Positions 26,445-34,964 of a stretch of DNA of 64,000 bases are shown here, piece after piece. Source of the stretch: DATDAH01 sp963823495 (GTDB lineage: Bacteria > Actinomycetota > Acidimicrobiia > Acidimicrobiales > DATDAH01); NCBI GenBank assembly GCA_963823495.1, contig CAWGLV010000001.1:124001-188000 (forward strand), written 5' to 3'. Made by a program: the position numbers and the translations under genes. The number at the start of each line of letters is the position of its first letter. Position 1 is the first letter of the stretch. A model generated the notes under the pieces. That model saw only the letters and a list, made by a program, of their open reading frames with translations. It searched no databases and had not been told where the DNA came from.

Positions 26445-27038
26445 GTGCTGCGTGTGCTGATCGTCCGTCACGGCCAGTCGGAGTGGAACGCGCTCGGTCG
26501 CTGGCAGGGCCAGGCGGACCCACCGCTGACCGAGCTCGGCCTCCACCAGGCCGCCCACGCCGCCCAGCACGTGGGCGCGGTCGACGCCGTCGTGGCCAGC
26601 GACCTCGAGCGTTCCCGAGCCACCGCGGCGATCGTGGCGGAACTGATGGGAATCGGTCCTGTCCTGGTCGACGAGGGGTTCCGCGAGCGCGACGCCGGGG
26701 AGTGGCAGGGCCTGACCAAGGACGAGATCGCCGAGGCCTGGCCCGGCTACCTCGAGGGCCGACGCCGGCCGCCCGGCTTCGAGCCCGACGACGCCTTCCA
26801 GGAGCGGATCTTCACCGCGCTCGACCGCCTCCGGGCCCAGGTCCCTGCCGGCGACGTGCTGGTGGTCGCCCACGCCGGGGTCGTGTACCAGGTCGAGGCC
26901 GTCCTGGGATCCGACTTCCAGCCCCTGTCGAACCTGGGCGGGCGGTGGGTCGAGGCCGAGGGCGACGGTGCGTGGCGCCTGGGCCAGCGGGTCGTGCTCG
27001 TGGACCCGGACGAGATCACCGTCCCCTCGGTCCAGTAG
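26445..27038 (+). CDS. Histidine phosphatase family protein (phosphoglycerate mutase-like)
   Basis: The 197-aa protein has the catalytic RHG motif in LIVRHGQSEWNALGRWQG (residues 5-22). The second Arg/Glu are in SDLERSRATA and FRERDAGEWQG, and the second His in VVAHAGVVY. Members are phosphatases of sugars, nucleotides or alpha-ribazole phosphate, or cofactor-dependent mutases; size and motifs favour a phosphatase. The acyl-CoA thioesterase gene follows 13 nt later and may be cotranscribed. Confidence 0.88.
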   Translation: MLRVLIVRHGQSEWNALGRWQGQADPPLTELGLHQAAHAAQHVGAVDAVVASDLERSRATAAIVAELMGIGPVLVDEGFRERDAGEWQGLTKDEIAEAWPGYLEGRRRPPGFEPDDAFQERIFTALDRLRAQVPAGDVLVVAHAGVVYQVEAVLGSDFQPLSNLGGRWVEAEGDGAWRLGQRVVLVDPDEITVPSVQ

Positions 27039-27051
27039 ACCGGCACCCACG

Positions 27052-27864
27052 ATGGCCTACGAGACCCCGGACATCACCAGCCTGCTGACCCTCGAGCCCC
27101 ACGGCCCCGACACCTTCGTCGGCACCGGGCCCGAGTACCCGTGGGGCAAGCGGGTCTACGGCGGCCAGGTGGTGGCCCAGGCCCTGCGGGCCGCGGCCCT
27201 CACCGTGGAGGACCAGTACCGCGCCCACTCCCTGCACGCGTACTTCATCCGCGGGGGTGACGCCGATGAGCCCATCCGCTTCGAGGTCGACCGCCTCCGC
27301 AACGGCCGTAGCTTCACCACCCGCCAGGTGGTGGCCCGCCAGTCCGGCGGCGCCATCCTCAACCTGTCGGCCTCGTTCCAGGTCGACGAGGACCAGGCCG
27401 ACGTGCAGGCCGGCGGCCTGCCCGACGTCGCCCTGCCCGACGCAACGGCCGCCGACGAGTCCTTCACCCCCCTCCTCGAGCGGCGTTTCGCAGCGCGACC
27501 CGGACCCGGTGTGGCCCGGACCTGGCTGCGGGTGCGCGGCCCCGTGACCGACGACCCGGTCATCCACCAGTGCGCGGTCGCCTTCGCCTCCGACGACGCG
27601 CCGATGGAAGCCGTCCTCACCCACCACCCGGCCTGGCGGGGCCTGGACAGCGACTGGGAACGGCTGATGAACGCCAGCCTCGACCACAGCATCTGGTTCC
27701 ACCGTCCGGTCCGGGGCGACCAGTGGCTGCTCTACGACATGGCCTCCGAGGGCATCCGGGGCGGGCGGGGCATGTCCCACGGCCGGGTGCTCACCACCGA
27801 GGGCGTGCACGTGGCCAGCGTGGCCCAGGAGGTCCTCATCCGCGACCTCCAGCCGGAGGCCTGA
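27052..27864 (+). CDS. tesB: Acyl-CoA thioesterase II (TesB family)
   Basis: The 270-aa protein is a double hot-dog thioesterase that hydrolyses acyl-CoA. Family blocks: RVYGGQVVAQALRAAALTV near residue 34, LHAYFIRGGDADEPIRFEVDRLRNGRSFTTRQVVARQ, and the catalytic Asp region ASLDHSIWFHRP with the final DMASEGIRGGRGMSHGR. The ATG at 27052 is 13 nt after the phosphatase stop. 270 aa is normal for actinobacterial TesB. Confidence 0.92.
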   Translation: MAYETPDITSLLTLEPHGPDTFVGTGPEYPWGKRVYGGQVVAQALRAAALTVEDQYRAHSLHAYFIRGGDADEPIRFEVDRLRNGRSFTTRQVVARQSGGAILNLSASFQVDEDQADVQAGGLPDVALPDATAADESFTPLLERRFAARPGPGVARTWLRVRGPVTDDPVIHQCAVAFASDDAPMEAVLTHHPAWRGLDSDWERLMNASLDHSIWFHRPVRGDQWLLYDMASEGIRGGRGMSHGRVLTTEGVHVASVAQEVLIRDLQPEA

Positions 27865-27935
27865 CCCACACCGCTCAGGCTCCGCCGCGCCCGGCCGACG
27901 GGCAGGCAGAGAACACAGCGGACCGGGAGCCTGCG

Positions 27936-28724
27936 GTGAGCACGACGGAGAGCACGACGGAGAGCACGACGGAGAGCACGAGCAGCGCCGTGTCCGACGC
28001 CCTGCCCGCGGCCTGGTACCGCGACCCCTCGGGGCGCCACGAACGCCGCTGGTGGAACGGCACGGAGTGGACCGACCGGGTGACCGACGGCGACCACGAG
28101 TCCTCGGACCCTCCGGTGCGCTCGGCACCCGCGGACGAGGCGACAGAGGTGACAGAGGCGACAGAGGCGACACCGGCCGACTCGGAGGCATCCGCTCCCG
28201 GTGCTCCGACGCGGGACCCGATGGCGGATGTCCCCGGAGCGGGCCGGGGCGCCATCCCCGTGCAGGACCGGGCGAGCACGGCTCCACTCGCCGCGCGCGG
28301 CCCCACGCGGCTGGCGACGGTGGGGATGGTCGCCGCCGCGGCCGCGGTGGTCGCCAGCCTCCTGTGGGGCATGGCCAACCACCGCTCGGCCGACCAGTGG
28401 CGGGAACGGGGCGAGACGCTCCAGGAGCAACTGGTCGCGCGGGCCAGCAACAACGACGCCCTGGAGGACGCCCTCCGCCGGTCGGCCAGCCAGCGGGCCC
28501 GGATCACCGACGGTCAGGAGTCCTTCACCGAACTGGAGGACGCGGCCGTGGCGACCGCCGACCAGCTGCGGCAGTGCGCACGGGACCTCAACGACGTCCT
28601 CGGCGTCCTGGCCGGAGGCGGCGACCCGACGGCAAGCATCGACCAGGCCAATGGGAGCTGCAACGAGGCCGCGCGCAACGGCGAGACCTTGATCGCGCTG
28701 CTGGGCCAGATCAGCGGGCCGTGA
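27936..28724 (+). CDS. DUF2510 domain membrane protein with Ser/Thr-rich repeats
   Basis: The 262-aa protein opens with STTE repeats encoded by three 12-bp direct repeats at 27939-27974. A DUF2510 domain follows (AWYRDPSGRHERRWWNGTEWT, about residues 26-46), then an acidic linker with a second small repeat (TEVTEATEAT). Next is one membrane segment (VGMVAAAAAVVASLLWGM) and a helical extracytoplasmic part with a Cys pair. DUF2510 is a short actinobacterial module of unknown role, often fused to membrane proteins. The stop overlaps the next gene's GTG by 4 nt, so it is coupled to a protease gene. Confidence 0.7.
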   Translation: MSTTESTTESTTESTSSAVSDALPAAWYRDPSGRHERRWWNGTEWTDRVTDGDHESSDPPVRSAPADEATEVTEATEATPADSEASAPGAPTRDPMADVPGAGRGAIPVQDRASTAPLAARGPTRLATVGMVAAAAAVVASLLWGMANHRSADQWRERGETLQEQLVARASNNDALEDALRRSASQRARITDGQESFTELEDAAVATADQLRQCARDLNDVLGVLAGGGDPTASIDQANGSCNEAARNGETLIALLGQISGP

Positions 28725-29419
28725 ACCGCTCGTCGGTGCGGGCCCTCGCCGCCGCCGTCGGGGTGACGCTGCTGGGCTCGGCCTGCGTGCCCGGCCCGCC
28801 AGAGGAGGTCCTCGGAGCCGTCGAGGATCCCACGGCGTTGGAGGACACCGTGGACTCGGTCGTGCGCATCCGCGCCGTCAGCCCCTGCGGCACCTCGGTC
28901 GGGTCCGGCTTCGTCCTCGAAGGCGGTCACCTCGTGACCAACCGCCACGTGATCGAGGGGGCCCGACGGATCCAGGTCGAGACCTGGGACGGTCACCCGG
29001 TGGCCGTGGGCCGGGCCCGCGTCGGGGTCGAGACCGACATCGGGGTCATCGACCTGCCCCGGGCCACCGTGCGCCGCGTCGACGGCCTGGCGCTGTCGAG
29101 GCAGACCCTGGGCATGGGCGAGCGGCTCGCCGCCATCGGCTACGCCCAGGCCGGACCGGTGCGCACCACCCGCGGCCAGTTCCTGGATCGGGCGCCCGGA
29201 CGTCGGTTCCTCGAGCCCGGGCCCGTGCTGCGCATGAGCACCAGTGTCCAACCCGGCAACTCGGGTGGACCACTGGTGGACGAGGAGGGTCGGGTGGTGG
29301 GCGTCGTCTTCGCCTATGAGATCGCCACGCTCTTGTCCCTGGCCGTGCCCCGCGAACGACTCCAACAGGCGCTCCGGGACCCGACGGCCCTCGAACCCGT
29401 CCGCCCCTGCACTCCCTGA
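28721..29419 (+). CDS. Trypsin-like S1C serine protease, probable lipoprotein or exported
   Basis: The 232-aa protein has an N-terminal signal ending LLGSAC, a possible lipobox. The catalytic triad is visible: His in LVTNRHVIEGA, Asp in VETDIGVIDL, Ser in QPGNSGGPLVDEEGRVVGVV. No PDZ domain follows, so it is a short DegP/HtrA relative. It is translationally coupled (GTGA) to the DUF2510 membrane gene, which may regulate or anchor it. It ends 30 nt before the 3' end of the opposite-strand tRNA-Lys. Confidence 0.85.
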   Translation: MNRSSVRALAAAVGVTLLGSACVPGPPEEVLGAVEDPTALEDTVDSVVRIRAVSPCGTSVGSGFVLEGGHLVTNRHVIEGARRIQVETWDGHPVAVGRARVGVETDIGVIDLPRATVRRVDGLALSRQTLGMGERLAAIGYAQAGPVRTTRGQFLDRAPGRRFLEPGPVLRMSTSVQPGNSGGPLVDEEGRVVGVVFAYEIATLLSLAVPRERLQQALRDPTALEPVRPCTP

Positions 29420-29448
29420 GGCGCGGTGATTCTCGAGGTCCCGCGCGG

Positions 29449-29523
29449 TGCCCCCGGTGGGATTCGAACCCACGATCTCCGGATTAAAAGTCCGTTGCCC
29501 TGACCAGGCTGGGCTACGGGGGC
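29449..29523 (-). tRNA. tRNA-Lys (UUU anticodon)
   Basis: The 75-nt cloverleaf folds on the minus strand. The acceptor stem is GCCCCCG/CGGGGGC with discriminator A. The D arm GCCC/GGGC, the anticodon loop CTTTTAA (anticodon TTT) and the T arm GTGGG-TTCGAAT-CCCAC are all present. The anticodon stem has one A-G mismatch at its base. The CCA end is not encoded (CCG follows). Only tRNA found in the window. Confidence 0.95.
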
Positions 29524-29539
29524 GCCCCGAGCGTAGAGG

Positions 29540-30844
29540 TCAGGAGACGGTGAAGGTGGTGGTCGGGGACTGGGGTGAGCCGCCGCCCACCGAGGCGCTC
29601 TGGCTGTCGATGACCTGACCGCCCACGATGATCTCCAGCGTGTAGCTGGTGACCGGGTCGCCGGAGAAGTTCACGACGAAGACCTGGTACTCCCCCGATG
29701 GCGCGCCGCCCGAGGGCCAGAAGATGTTCTCCACGCAGCCGGTGCAGCCGGATTGGTCGTCCTGGTCGAGTTGGCCGCCGGAGGTCGAGGTTCGGGACGA
29801 GTAGTTGATCTCCTCCCCGGCCGGGTCGATCACGTGCAGGTCGAGGTCGACGCCGCCGCCCCAACGCAGGGTCACCTGCACGTCGCCGGTGCCCAGCGGC
29901 GCGGTGTCCGGCGGCACGGTGTCCGGCGGCAGCGTGTCGGGGGGCACCGTGTCGGGCGGGGTGTCGCCGCCTGAGCCGGGCTGGTCCTGATCCCCGTCGG
30001 TCCCCCGAGGCCGGGTGAAGGTGTCCCCCGTGTTCACGTCGGTGATCACGAAGATGTCGATGTCGATGCGGACGAAGGTCACCTGGACGTCCGCGGGATC
30101 GAAGCCGTCCCACCGGTTGCCGCCGTAGCGGGGCGAGTCCACCTCGACCGGTTCGGTGAGGGGGTTGCCGCAGTAGCACTTGACCCGCGGGATGCCCTGG
30201 AAGTCCACGAGCACGGCGGTGCCGGCCTGGAGCACGGCCTGGAACGGCGTCGCCTCGCCGTTCGAGAAGCCGTGGTTGGTCACCCGGGTGTCGCCCCGCA
30301 GGACCACTGCGGTGAGATCGGCCACGTAGCTGGGGATCTCGTCCACGTCGATGTCGACCACGTCGGCAAAGGCCCGGGCCTTGTCGGCGTTGTCACCGAG
30401 GAAGTCCACCAACTGCTCGCGGTCGCACATGGAGTCGTTCATCGTGCCGCCGTAGAGGCCGGGTTCGGAGCCGTTGACGCTTCCATCCACATCGGGACCG
30501 TCGTCGACCATGACCGCGCCCGCAGCGGCTCCATCGGAGGTGGAGACGTCGTCGGTGAAGGGGTTCTCGCCGGCGAAGTCGACCGGCTCCAGGAAGATCT
30601 CGTCGGCGCCGGCCTCGTCGCCGGAGAAGACGAGGAAACCGGCGAGGATCACCAGCACGAGCACGACCGCCGACACCGGCAGGAACCAGCTCCGGTTCTT
30701 GTCGAACCAGGATCCGCCGCCATCGCCCGGGGGCGGCTGGTAGTACCCCCCGGGACCCGGAGGTGGTCCCGTCGGGGGCGGTGGCGGTGTCCCTTGGGGC
30801 GGCACCGCACCACCCGGACCCTGCGGCACGGTTGGGAAGCCCAC
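29540..30844 (-). CDS. Single-pass membrane protein with DUF6777-like region and C-terminal beta domain
   Basis: The 434-aa protein has a Pro/Gly-rich cytoplasmic N-terminus (residues 1-48), one TM segment (SAVVLVLVILAGFLVF) and an extracytoplasmic region starting DEIFLEPVDFAGENPFT. That region resembles DUF6777 proteins of actinobacteria and contains CYCG and other Cys. A PPDT repeat linker (15-bp repeats near 29899-29960) follows. The C-terminal domain with WGGGVDLDLHVIDPAGEEI resembles DUF2135-like beta domains. The neighbour across the divergent gap is a Ser/Thr kinase. Function unknown; a surface or envelope role is likely. Confidence 0.6.
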   Translation of the reverse strand: MGFPTVPQGPGGAVPPQGTPPPPPTGPPPGPGGYYQPPPGDGGGSWFDKNRSWFLPVSAVVLVLVILAGFLVFSGDEAGADEIFLEPVDFAGENPFTDDVSTSDGAAAGAVMVDDGPDVDGSVNGSEPGLYGGTMNDSMCDREQLVDFLGDNADKARAFADVVDIDVDEIPSYVADLTAVVLRGDTRVTNHGFSNGEATPFQAVLQAGTAVLVDFQGIPRVKCYCGNPLTEPVEVDSPRYGGNRWDGFDPADVQVTFVRIDIDIFVITDVNTGDTFTRPRGTDGDQDQPGSGGDTPPDTVPPDTLPPDTVPPDTAPLGTGDVQVTLRWGGGVDLDLHVIDPAGEEINYSSRTSTSGGQLDQDDQSGCTGCVENIFWPSGGAPSGEYQVFVVNFSGDPVTSYTLEIIVGGQVIDSQSASVGGGSPQSPTTTFTVS

Positions 30845-30901
30845 GCCCAGAGTCCATCACATCTGGAGGGGCCCACGCTCACCACGCCGGATCGGGCGAC
30901 C

Positions 30902-30907
30902 TAGCCT
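30902..30907 (+). promoter_or_regulatory. -10-like hexamer of the kinase gene
   Basis: TAGCCT ends 7 nt before the ATG at 30915; leaderless spacing. Confidence 0.4.
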
Positions 30908-30914
30908 GCGGTCG

Positions 30915-32075
30915 ATGAACGCGGTCGATCTCGGGATCGCCGGCCTCGGACCGGGCACGCCCGTCGGCCGGGGCGGCTTCGGGACGGTGTACCGCGCCGA
31001 CCAGCCGGCCTTCCGCCGGACCGTCGCGGTCAAGGTCCTCGACGGCACGCTCGACGAGCGGGCCCAGCGCCGGTTCGAGCGGGAGTGCCAGGCCATGGGC
31101 TCGCTGTCGGACCATCCTGGGATCGTCACCGTCTTCGACGCCGGCACGACCGCCGGCGGCGCGCCCTACCTGGTGATGGCCTTCCAGCCGGGGGGCTCGG
31201 TGGCCGACCGGCTGGCCGAGGACGGGCCCCTGGCCTGGGACCGCGGCCTGCGCATCGGCGTGGAGGTCGCGGAGGCACTGGCCGCCGCGCACCGCCTGGA
31301 GGTGCTCCACCGTGACGTCAAGCCGGCCAACATCCTGTTGTCGGGCTACGGCCACGCGCAGCTCGCGGACTTCGGCATAGCCCGGGTCACCGGGGCCACC
31401 CAGACCCGGGCCGACCAGGTGACCGCCAGTCTGCTGTACGCCCCGCCCGAGATCCTCGACGGCCACCCGCCGGGACCGGGCAGCGACATCTACGGCCTCG
31501 GGGCGACCTTGTTCGAGACCCTCAGCGGGTCGGCGGCCTTCGTCGGCGGACCCGAGGACTCCGTTGCCGCCCTCCTGGGCCGCATCGCCACCGCATCCGT
31601 GCCCGACCTGCGTCCCCACGGCGTGCCCGACGCCGTCGCCGGCGTGATCGAGGCCGCCATGGCCAAGGACCCGGCCCGACGTCCCGAGTCCGCGGCCGGC
31701 ATGGCCCGGGAGTTGGCCGGTGCCGCCCAGGCCGCCGGGCTGGACCTCGGTGGCGCCGGGACCCCGTCGCCCGGCGCTCCGGCCGAGGCCCGGAAGCGGA
31801 CCGTCGACCAGTCCCCCACCGCCCCCAGCGGCCTCGCGCCCCCCGGCGCCAGTGCCGCCGTCACCCCGGGAGGCGGCTCCTTCGGGGTGACCCACGTCGT
31901 ACCGCGCCGGGGCCTGCCGGCATGGGCCACCCCGGACCCCACCTACCCCGCGGTGGCCGGCCTCGACCCGGGCCTCGGTGTCCATCTCGTCGGCTGGTGG
32001 GGTGAGTGGGCCCACATCCGCTGCAGCAACGGCTGGGAGGCCTGGGTCAACGGCCGCCTCCTGCAGCCGGTCTGA
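30915..32075 (+). CDS. Serine/threonine protein kinase without transmembrane segment
   Basis: The 386-aa protein has a complete kinase domain: glycine loop GRGGFGTVY (residues 18-26), Lys40 in VAVKVL, catalytic HRDVKPANIL (132-141) and DFG (152-154). Instead of the usual TM helix and PASTA or sensor domain, an Ala/Pro-rich linker leads to a C-terminal domain of about 60 residues. This reads LPAWATPDPTYPAVAGLDPG then WAHIRCSNGWEAWVNGRLL and resembles an SH3-like fold. The kinase is probably soluble. Substrates are unknown; the adjacent DUF6777-like membrane protein is divergent. Confidence 0.9.
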   Translation: MNAVDLGIAGLGPGTPVGRGGFGTVYRADQPAFRRTVAVKVLDGTLDERAQRRFERECQAMGSLSDHPGIVTVFDAGTTAGGAPYLVMAFQPGGSVADRLAEDGPLAWDRGLRIGVEVAEALAAAHRLEVLHRDVKPANILLSGYGHAQLADFGIARVTGATQTRADQVTASLLYAPPEILDGHPPGPGSDIYGLGATLFETLSGSAAFVGGPEDSVAALLGRIATASVPDLRPHGVPDAVAGVIEAAMAKDPARRPESAAGMARELAGAAQAAGLDLGGAGTPSPGAPAEARKRTVDQSPTAPSGLAPPGASAAVTPGGGSFGVTHVVPRRGLPAWATPDPTYPAVAGLDPGLGVHLVGWWGEWAHIRCSNGWEAWVNGRLLQPV

Positions 32076-32116
32076 CGCCCGGCAGCCCTCGACCTCAGCC
32101 GAAATTGCGTGACCTA

Positions 32117-32133
32117 CGGTCGTCCTGCGACCG
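32117..32133. terminator. Small hairpin between the kinase and barstar genes
   Basis: CGGTCG/CGACCG arms around TCCTG lie in the 170-bp convergent gap 32076-32245. The flank CCGAAATTGCGT repeats a sequence near the hemL hairpin. No T-tract. Nothing else recognisable in the gap. Confidence 0.3.
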
Positions 32134-32245
32134 GAAGCCACGCCAAAACCGGCCCACCGGACGGACGGACGTTGTCGAGGGCCGGCCCACAACCCCCCCC
32201 TGCAAGCCATCGGTTGTCCCCGCGCGCCGGGCGCGGCGACAGGGC

Positions 32246-32653
32246 TCAGGCCGTCAGCGTCACGAAGGGCGTGCCGCGGTCGGCCCACTCGGCGGCGGCC
32301 GCGGCCAGGACCGACTCGACCACCAGGCAGTCGGCGGGCACCGCCGGGGCGACACCGGCCCAGCCCACCAGCACGACGAGATAGCCCTCGGCCGGTCCCA
32401 GCCAGGACAGGTCACCGAGGGCGTCCTGCAGGGCATCCCAGTTGGCGCCGGCCCAGTCCGGGAACCGGCCGGCGGCCGCCAAGGAGGCCAGGAGGCCGGC
32501 CTTGTCGGCCGCGCCCGTCGTCTCGACCACCACCGGCACCCAGCCATGGCCCGCGGCGGCCTCGGCCAGGCCCTCGGGCGACACCCCGTCGATCCGGTGC
32601 AGGCCGGGACCGACCCGGCCGGCGAACACCTCGTCGAGGTCAGCCGAGGACAA
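32246..32653 (-). CDS. Barstar family ribonuclease inhibitor
   Basis: The 135-aa protein has the barstar core FPDWAGANWDALQDALGDL (about residues 71-89). It corresponds to the FP-x-Y-x-G-x-NWDA inhibitor helix region, followed by a hydrophobic strand (YLVVLVGWAGV). It starts at a TTG (32653) overlapping the RNase gene by 14 nt, or at a GTG at 32629; family alignment with LDEVFAGRVGPGLHR favours the TTG. It is cytoplasmic, so it would protect the producer from the RNase encoded immediately upstream. Confidence 0.85.
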   Translation of the reverse strand: MSSADLDEVFAGRVGPGLHRIDGVSPEGLAEAAAGHGWVPVVVETTGAADKAGLLASLAAAGRFPDWAGANWDALQDALGDLSWLGPAEGYLVVLVGWAGVAPAVPADCLVVESVLAAAAAEWADRGTPFVTLTA

Positions 32654-33095
32654 GTTCCCGGAAGCTCTCGTAGTGGTCGTCGGTGTAGTAACCGACCTCG
32701 AGGTCGCCACCGACGACCAGGCGGCGGGCACCACGGTCGGACTCGCCGGGGGTGACGACCGTGTACTCCCGGTAGTAACCGGCGGGTGCGGGGGGCAGCA
32801 GGCCCTCCCGGTTCTGGAACGTGACCCCGTCGCGGTCGAAGGGGTACGGACCGCCCTCGACGACCAGCTGCAGGGTGTCGATGGCCTCGGGCGGCAACTC
32901 GTCGACGGTGACCGCCGGGAGGTCACTGGCCTGGGTCGGGGGCGGGGCGTCGACCGGCGGGGAGGTCTCGAGCGTCGTATCGGCGCCACCACCGCCGGTG
33001 GTCGAGGTCGAGGTCAGGAGGCCGCCGACCAGACTCAGGATCAGGACCCCCGCCATGACGATGGCGACGATGCGGGCCCGGGAGCGGCGGTTCAC
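32640..33095 (-). CDS. Secreted barnase/RNase Sa-type guanyl-specific ribonuclease
   Basis: The 151-aa protein has an N-terminal membrane or signal segment (IVAIVMAGVLILSLVGGLL) and a Thr/Gly/Pro linker. The microbial RNase domain follows: ELPPEAIDTLQLVVEGGPYP, FQNREGLLPPAPAGYYREYT. The catalytic residues are visible as Glu110, Arg124/125 and His141 (DDHYESF). The hydrophobic segment has no clear signal-peptidase site, so the protein could stay membrane-tethered. The GTG at 33095 has TACCTT 7 nt upstream. The frame extends far upstream antisense to other genes, which is a shadow. The barstar gene follows with an overlap. Confidence 0.88.
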   Translation of the reverse strand: MNRRSRARIVAIVMAGVLILSLVGGLLTSTSTTGGGGADTTLETSPPVDAPPPTQASDLPAVTVDELPPEAIDTLQLVVEGGPYPFDRDGVTFQNREGLLPPAPAGYYREYTVVTPGESDRGARRLVVGGDLEVGYYTDDHYESFRELVLG

Positions 33096-33102
33096 GCCAG
33101 GA

Positions 33103-33108
33103 AAGGTA
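33103..33108 (-). promoter_or_regulatory. -10-like hexamer of the RNase gene
   Basis: TACCTT on the minus strand ends 7 nt before the GTG at 33095; the same hexamer and spacing precede serS. Confidence 0.4.
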
Positions 33109-33152
33109 CCGGCAGGCTCAAGGCCCACCCCTCGGGCGCCGACGGGGAACCG

Positions 33153-34049
33153 ATGCCTGCACACGACGACCCTGCCGGACTGAGCGTCGGGGGCCAGGCC
33201 CTGCTCGAAGGCGTGATGATGCGCGCCGGCGACCGCTGGGGAGCGGCGGCCCGACGACCCGACGGCGAGATCGTGACCACGGGCGACGCCGTGCCCACCT
33301 GGGCCCGGACCACCGACAACCTGCCGGTCGTGCGCGGCGCGGTGGCCATGGTCGAGACGATCATGGTCGGCCTGAAGGCCCTCAAGTGGTCCGCCCGGGT
33401 GGCCGACCCCGAGGAGGCCGAGGAGATCAGCGACCGGAAGCTGGCGCTGACGACGGCGGGGGCCCTGCTGATCTTCGCCGCCGTCTTCGCCGTGGTGCCG
33501 GCCGCGGCGTCCCGCGCCGTCGGCTTCGAGGGCGTCGCCTTCGCGGTGGCCGAGGCCATCGTCCGCCTGGCCCTCTTCGGCGGCTACCTCCTCCTGATCG
33601 GGCGCTCCCCGGGGATCCAACGGACCTTCGCCTACCACGGGGCCGAGCACAAGGTGATCGCCGCCCACGAGCACGGCGTCCCCCTCACGGTCGCGGAGGT
33701 GCGGCCGTTCAGCGTGCGTCACGCCCGCTGTGGCACCGACTTCCTGCTGCTGGTCGTGGTCGTGGCCATCGTCGTGTTCAGCTTCGTCGGCGACGCCTCG
33801 TGGCCGGTCCTCATCGCCACCCGGATCCTGGGCCTGCCCCTGGTCGCCGGCCTGGCCTACGAGGTGCTCAAACTGGCCAAGCGCCGGCCCGACAGCAAGG
33901 CCGTCGCCATCCTCACCGCCCCGGGCCTGGCGCTGCAGGCGTTGACCACCCGGCCGCCCGACGACGCCCAGATCGAAGTGGCCATCGCCGCCCTGGTGGT
34001 CGTCCGCCCCCATCTGGCTCAGCCCGAATCCTCGGCTCGACAGCACTGA
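33153..34049 (+). CDS. DUF1385 family membrane protein (YqhQ-like)
   Basis: The 298-aa protein starts with the DUF1385 signature SVGGQALLEGVMMRAGDRW (residues 11-29) and has about four TM segments. The block AYHGAEHKVIAAHEHG with PFSVRHARCGTDFLL is conserved. Bacillus YqhQ and relatives are of uncertain function; the His-rich cytoplasmic block could bind metal. ATG at 33153, divergent from the RNase gene and followed by the ROK kinase 27 nt later. Confidence 0.85.
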   Translation: MPAHDDPAGLSVGGQALLEGVMMRAGDRWGAAARRPDGEIVTTGDAVPTWARTTDNLPVVRGAVAMVETIMVGLKALKWSARVADPEEAEEISDRKLALTTAGALLIFAAVFAVVPAAASRAVGFEGVAFAVAEAIVRLALFGGYLLLIGRSPGIQRTFAYHGAEHKVIAAHEHGVPLTVAEVRPFSVRHARCGTDFLLLVVVVAIVVFSFVGDASWPVLIATRILGLPLVAGLAYEVLKLAKRRPDSKAVAILTAPGLALQALTTRPPDDAQIEVAIAALVVVRPHLAQPESSARQH

Positions 34050-34076
34050 CCGCCACGAATCGCCCACACTGTCGGG

Positions 34077-34961
34077 GTGGGCGACCAGGTGCTGGCCATC
34101 GACATCGGCGGGACCAAGCTGGCCTGCGGGCTGGTGGACGACGAGGGGGTCATCGGGGCCCGCGCGGCCCGACCCACCGGCGAGGGCACCGACGGTGAGT
34201 CCCTCTTCGCCACCCTCGCCGGTCTGATCGACGAGGTCCGGGCCCGGCCCGGGGGTGACCCGGTGGCCTGCGGCGTCGGCACGGGCGGGCCCATGACCGG
34301 CGCCGGCGCCTCGGTCTCGCCGGTGAACATCGAGGCCTGGCGGGACTTCCCCCTGCTCGACCGGCTGCGGGACCACATCGGCCTGCCCACCACTGTCGAC
34401 AACGACGCGAAGGCCCTGGCCCTGGGCGAGGGGTGGAAGGGGGCCGCCGTCGGGGCCCGGGACTACCTGGCCATGGTCGTGTCCACCGGCGTGGGCGGCG
34501 GCATCGTCCTCGACGGGCGCCTGCTCGACGGCGCCGGCGGCAACGCGGGCCACGTCGGTCATGTGATCGTGGAGCCCGACGGCACCGCCTGCGGTTGCGG
34601 GGCCCGCGGCTGCCTCGAGGCCGAAGCCTCGGGCGCGGCCATCGAACGGGCCACGGGGCACCCGGCGGCCGAGGCCGGCGAGGAGGTCCGACGCCGCACC
34701 GGCCGCCTCGTCGGCCGGGGGGTGGCCTCCGTGGCCAACCTGCTCGACCTGCCCCTCGTCGTCGTCGCGGGCTCGGTGGCCCTCGGGTACGGGGAGACCT
34801 TCTTCACCGCCGCCCAGGAGGAGATCGATCAGCGCTGTCGCCTCGACTTCAGCCGCGACACGACCATCCGCCCCGCAGGACTCGGGACCGACGGACCCCT
34901 CGTCGGCGCCGCAGCGGTGGCCTGGCGGGCGCTGGGACACCTCCCCGGGCTCCCCGCCTGA
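34077..34961 (+). CDS. ROK family sugar kinase (glucokinase-like)
   Basis: The 294-aa protein has the ATP motif LAIDIGGTKLACGLVDD (residues 6-22), the catalytic Asp in VDNDAKALALGE, and the ROK zinc motif CGCGARGCLEAEASG with three Cys. Glucose is the commonest substrate for actinobacterial enzymes of this type; N-acetylmannosamine kinases are an alternative. GTG start at 34077. The ligase gene begins 3 nt after its stop, so they are cotranscribed. Confidence 0.9.
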   Translation: MGDQVLAIDIGGTKLACGLVDDEGVIGARAARPTGEGTDGESLFATLAGLIDEVRARPGGDPVACGVGTGGPMTGAGASVSPVNIEAWRDFPLLDRLRDHIGLPTTVDNDAKALALGEGWKGAAVGARDYLAMVVSTGVGGGIVLDGRLLDGAGGNAGHVGHVIVEPDGTACGCGARGCLEAEASGAAIERATGHPAAEAGEEVRRRTGRLVGRGVASVANLLDLPLVVVAGSVALGYGETFFTAAQEEIDQRCRLDFSRDTTIRPAGLGTDGPLVGAAAVAWRALGHLPGLPA

Positions 34962-34964
34962 GCC

